The position numbers and the translations under genes were made by a program. Source: Rivularia sp. MS3 (GTDB lineage: Bacteria; Cyanobacteriota; Cyanobacteriia; Cyanobacteriales; Nostocaceae). Taken from it: a DNA stretch of 64,000 nucleotides. Every line of letters starts with the position of its first letter. Position 1 is the first letter of the stretch. Under the pieces are notes generated by a model. The model was not told where the DNA came from. It saw nothing but the letters and a program-made list of their open reading frames with translations, and did no database searches. Shown here piece by piece: positions 62,288 to 64,000 of the stretch. The DNA lies in NCBI GenBank assembly GCA_019192545.1, contig JAHCMI010000012.1, positions 62,001-126,000 of the forward strand. The letters are read 5' to 3'.

Positions 62288-64000
62288 TTACAAATTCCCA
62301 AACTTCGGACTCCACCATCCTTTAGCTGTGTTAAAGTAAACGGCTTCCTTGTGTTTTTTATCTTGTCGTGCTTTAGAATCCGAACACCGTAACATAGTTT
62401 TCTTTTGCCCCTCTTTCGTGTAACCGTATTCTTCTAGTGGTTTTTTACATACGGGGCAGGGATACTTAGTAACTTTTGCCGGAGGTTTCTTAGCTACAGG
62501 GGTTTTATCATCTTTTGAACGTGGAGGCTGCCAAGTTTTGTTGTAATCGCTCCAAAATAAGACTACGTTTTCACAACCGCTGACGCATTTAAGAAAATAT
62601 TTCTTTTTAACTTTGCTGCTCTTAATTTTTGCTAAATGGTTATTGCATTGGGGGCAGCGAGTTCTGGATTTATCATATTTTCGTTGAGTTGCAGAAAAAT
62701 TCTTGTTTCCATTCGACGCAGCAACAGGTACAGTTTTTGCTTTTACTAAAGCTGGTGCAAAATAATCTTGATTCCAGTTTGTGAGATATTTCTGCCAAGG
62801 TTGCTTTCCCGAAGCAATACTATCGAGGGCATCTTCCATTTGGGCGGTAAATTCTGTTTTTAATAAATCTGGTAAAGCCTTCTGTAAAAAATCATCTACC
62901 TCTAGTCCTAAATTTGTAGGCTGCAAATTAGACTTTGTCAACTGCACGTAGCCGCGTTTCTTTAAAGTCGCAATTGTAGGAGAATAAGTACTAGGACGAC
63001 CAATTCCTTTACGCTCCATTAACTGAACTAACTTCGGTTCGCTGTATCTTGGTGGTGGTTGAGTTTGTTTCTTCTCATGTCCGGCATTTTCTAAAGTTAA
63101 TATTTGCCCTTGCTCTAGGTTGGGTAACAGCGTATCTTTACTTAAATTTGCCCAGTATTTTGCATAGCCCAGAAACTCTACAACCTGTCCCCTAGCCTGC
63201 CAAAGTATTTCACCCGATTTAATAATTACCAAAGTTTTACGAAGTTGAGCCGCACGACACTGAGAAGCAACCGCTCTTTTCCATATCAATACATATAGAT
63301 TAAATTCGTCTGGAGAAAGTTCAACTCGCAACTCTACTGAAGGACGAAATACATTAGTCGGACGAATCGCTTCGTGAGCTTCCTGAGCAGTTTTTTTACT
63401 GCGATGTCTTGCCGTTTTATTCGGTAAATTCTGCGGATCGTTTTGCTCCAACCATTTACGCACGCTAGCGCAAAACTCTGGACTCAACATTACCGAATCC
63501 GTTCGCATATAGGTAATTAAACCAGCTTCATACAGCTTTTGTGCTAAGAGCATGGTTTTTTCCGGCGCAAATTTTAATCTAGAACCAGCTGCTTGCTGCA
63601 ATGTAGAAGTAATAAAAGGTGGTGGTGGTTGACGACTGGCAATTTTTCCTTCGTATTGGATAATTTGATGGGGATGATTTCGAGCTTCTCTCACCAAACG
63701 TTCCGCTTCAGCTTCCGAAAGCACCCGAGTAGATTCGGCTTTTTCCGACTTCTTAAATACCGTGTCATCATTTTCTTGATTATCTTGCTGTACTGTATCG
63801 GGAGCGGAATTCACCATTCCCTTATAAAAAGCGCGGAACCCTTCCACATAATCTACCCAAACGCTCCAATAATCTTGCGGTACAAAAGTGAGGATCTCTC
63901 TCTCTCGCTGACATATTAAATGTAGAGTTGCACTTTGAACTCTGCCGACACTCTTTGCACCATTATTCAAAGCCCAAACTAACGGACTTCCTTTATAACC
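62288..64000 (-). CDS. topA: DNA topoisomerase I (type IA), N-terminus beyond window
   Basis: The frame runs from the stop at 62288 to the right edge; the sequence at 63971-64000 (GYKGSPLVWAL) continues the coding region, so the start lies outside and the TTG near 63970 is internal. About 570 codons are seen. The active-site Tyr is in GLITYMRTDSV, with SAGRVQS-like SVGRVQSATLHLICQRE, ETHEAIRP-like AQEAHEAIRPTNV and RKGIGRPSTYSPTIATLKKRGYV all intact. Two C-terminal Cys4 zinc-ribbon modules (CPQCNNHL, CPVCKKPL) follow. It relaxes negative supercoils. Genes preceding it are unlinked. Confidence 0.93.
   Translation of the reverse strand, partial: GYKGSPLVWALNNGAKSVGRVQSATLHLICQREREILTFVPQDYWSVWVDYVEGFRAFYKGMVNSAPDTVQQDNQENDDTVFKKSEKAESTRVLSEAEAERLVREARNHPHQIIQYEGKIASRQPPPPFITSTLQQAAGSRLKFAPEKTMLLAQKLYEAGLITYMRTDSVMLSPEFCASVRKWLEQNDPQNLPNKTARHRSKKTAQEAHEAIRPTNVFRPSVELRVELSPDEFNLYVLIWKRAVASQCRAAQLRKTLVIIKSGEILWQARGQVVEFLGYAKYWANLSKDTLLPNLEQGQILTLENAGHEKKQTQPPPRYSEPKLVQLMERKGIGRPSTYSPTIATLKKRGYVQLTKSNLQPTNLGLEVDDFLQKALPDLLKTEFTAQMEDALDSIASGKQPWQKYLTNWNQDYFAPALVKAKTVPVAASNGNKNFSATQRKYDKSRTRCPQCNNHLAKIKSSKVKKKYFLKCVSGCENVVLFWSDYNKTWQPPRSKDDKTPVAKKPPAKVTKYPCPVCKKPLEEYGYTKEGQKKTMLRCSDSKARQDKKHKEAVYFNTAKGWWSPKFGNL

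Noticed and set aside
1-64000. tRNA or rRNA genes, insertion sequences, prophage, integrase
   Set aside because: Read through by eye for T-loop motifs, transposase motifs and integrase motifs; none seen. A tRNAscan and ISfinder search would settle it.

Overview
The window is a stretch of cyanobacterial chromosome, most likely from a filamentous, possibly heterocyst-forming genus (Nostocales: Calothrix/Rivularia/Nostoc-like). The evidence is: frequent HIP1 octamers (GCGATCGC, for example 6303 and 7229); phylloquinone genes menB and menD; a Vipp1/PspA pair; a COP23 (circadian oscillating protein) family gene; PEP-CTERM proteins; a DFGAVK-type Ser/Thr kinase; AT-rich spacers filled with 7-bp tandem repeats (STRR type); and a canonical NtcA promoter (GTA-N8-TAC, N23, TAN3T). 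I see no insertion sequence, prophage, CRISPR array, rRNA or tRNA. The genus is inference.

Layout. 1-10.4 kb: a partial subtilase; a BolA/monothiol-glutaredoxin pair (Fe-S/redox); a DUF6761-like small protein; an OmpR-type response regulator behind the NtcA-type promoter; an orphan ABC ATPase; rsmG; and a tight four-gene run of HicA toxin, HicB antitoxin, a degenerate APH-like kinase and a secreted lipocalin-like protein. 10.8-20.5 kb: an alpha/beta hydrolase, a short MprF-like protein, argC, an acidic 19-residue-repeat protein, an EF-hand-like membrane protein, uvrC, a 60-residue protein downstream of a Fur/Zur-like palindrome, and a stand-alone receiver. 21.5-32.8 kb: a PEP-CTERM protein, a class I aminotransferase, thioredoxin, Vipp1 and PspA in tandem with a SPOR-like membrane protein, a DciA-like protein, a four-Cys protein, menB, menD and folB.

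33-48 kb: a PAS-GGDEF cyclase, a complete CUT1-type sugar ABC importer (binding protein, two permeases, ATPase), a patatin phospholipase carrying an inserted phage-like beta module, a PEP-CTERM alpha/beta hydrolase, a DUF1349 protein, a secreted DUF6263-like protein and an rbsK-codA pair that looks like nucleoside salvage. 47.9-64 kb: two NTF2-like proteins, a NUDIX hydrolase, an overlapping dipeptide epimerase/DUF1611 pair, a Pro-rich membrane Ser/Thr kinase, an M48 protease, COP23, DUF427, an HNH protein, a ZnuA-like lipoprotein divergent from a CooC/ParA-like ATPase with a Fur/Zur-like box between them, and a partial topoisomerase I.

The most unusual items are: the ZnuA-like protein, in which three of the four expected metal ligands appear replaced, sitting opposite an ATPase and a Fur/Zur box whose exact 13-bp palindrome recurs upstream of an uncharacterised 60-residue protein at 19899; the hicA-hicB-kinase-secreted protein cluster; and the patatin with a phage-type insertion. 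All functional calls are by motif and remembered family features; no database search was run.
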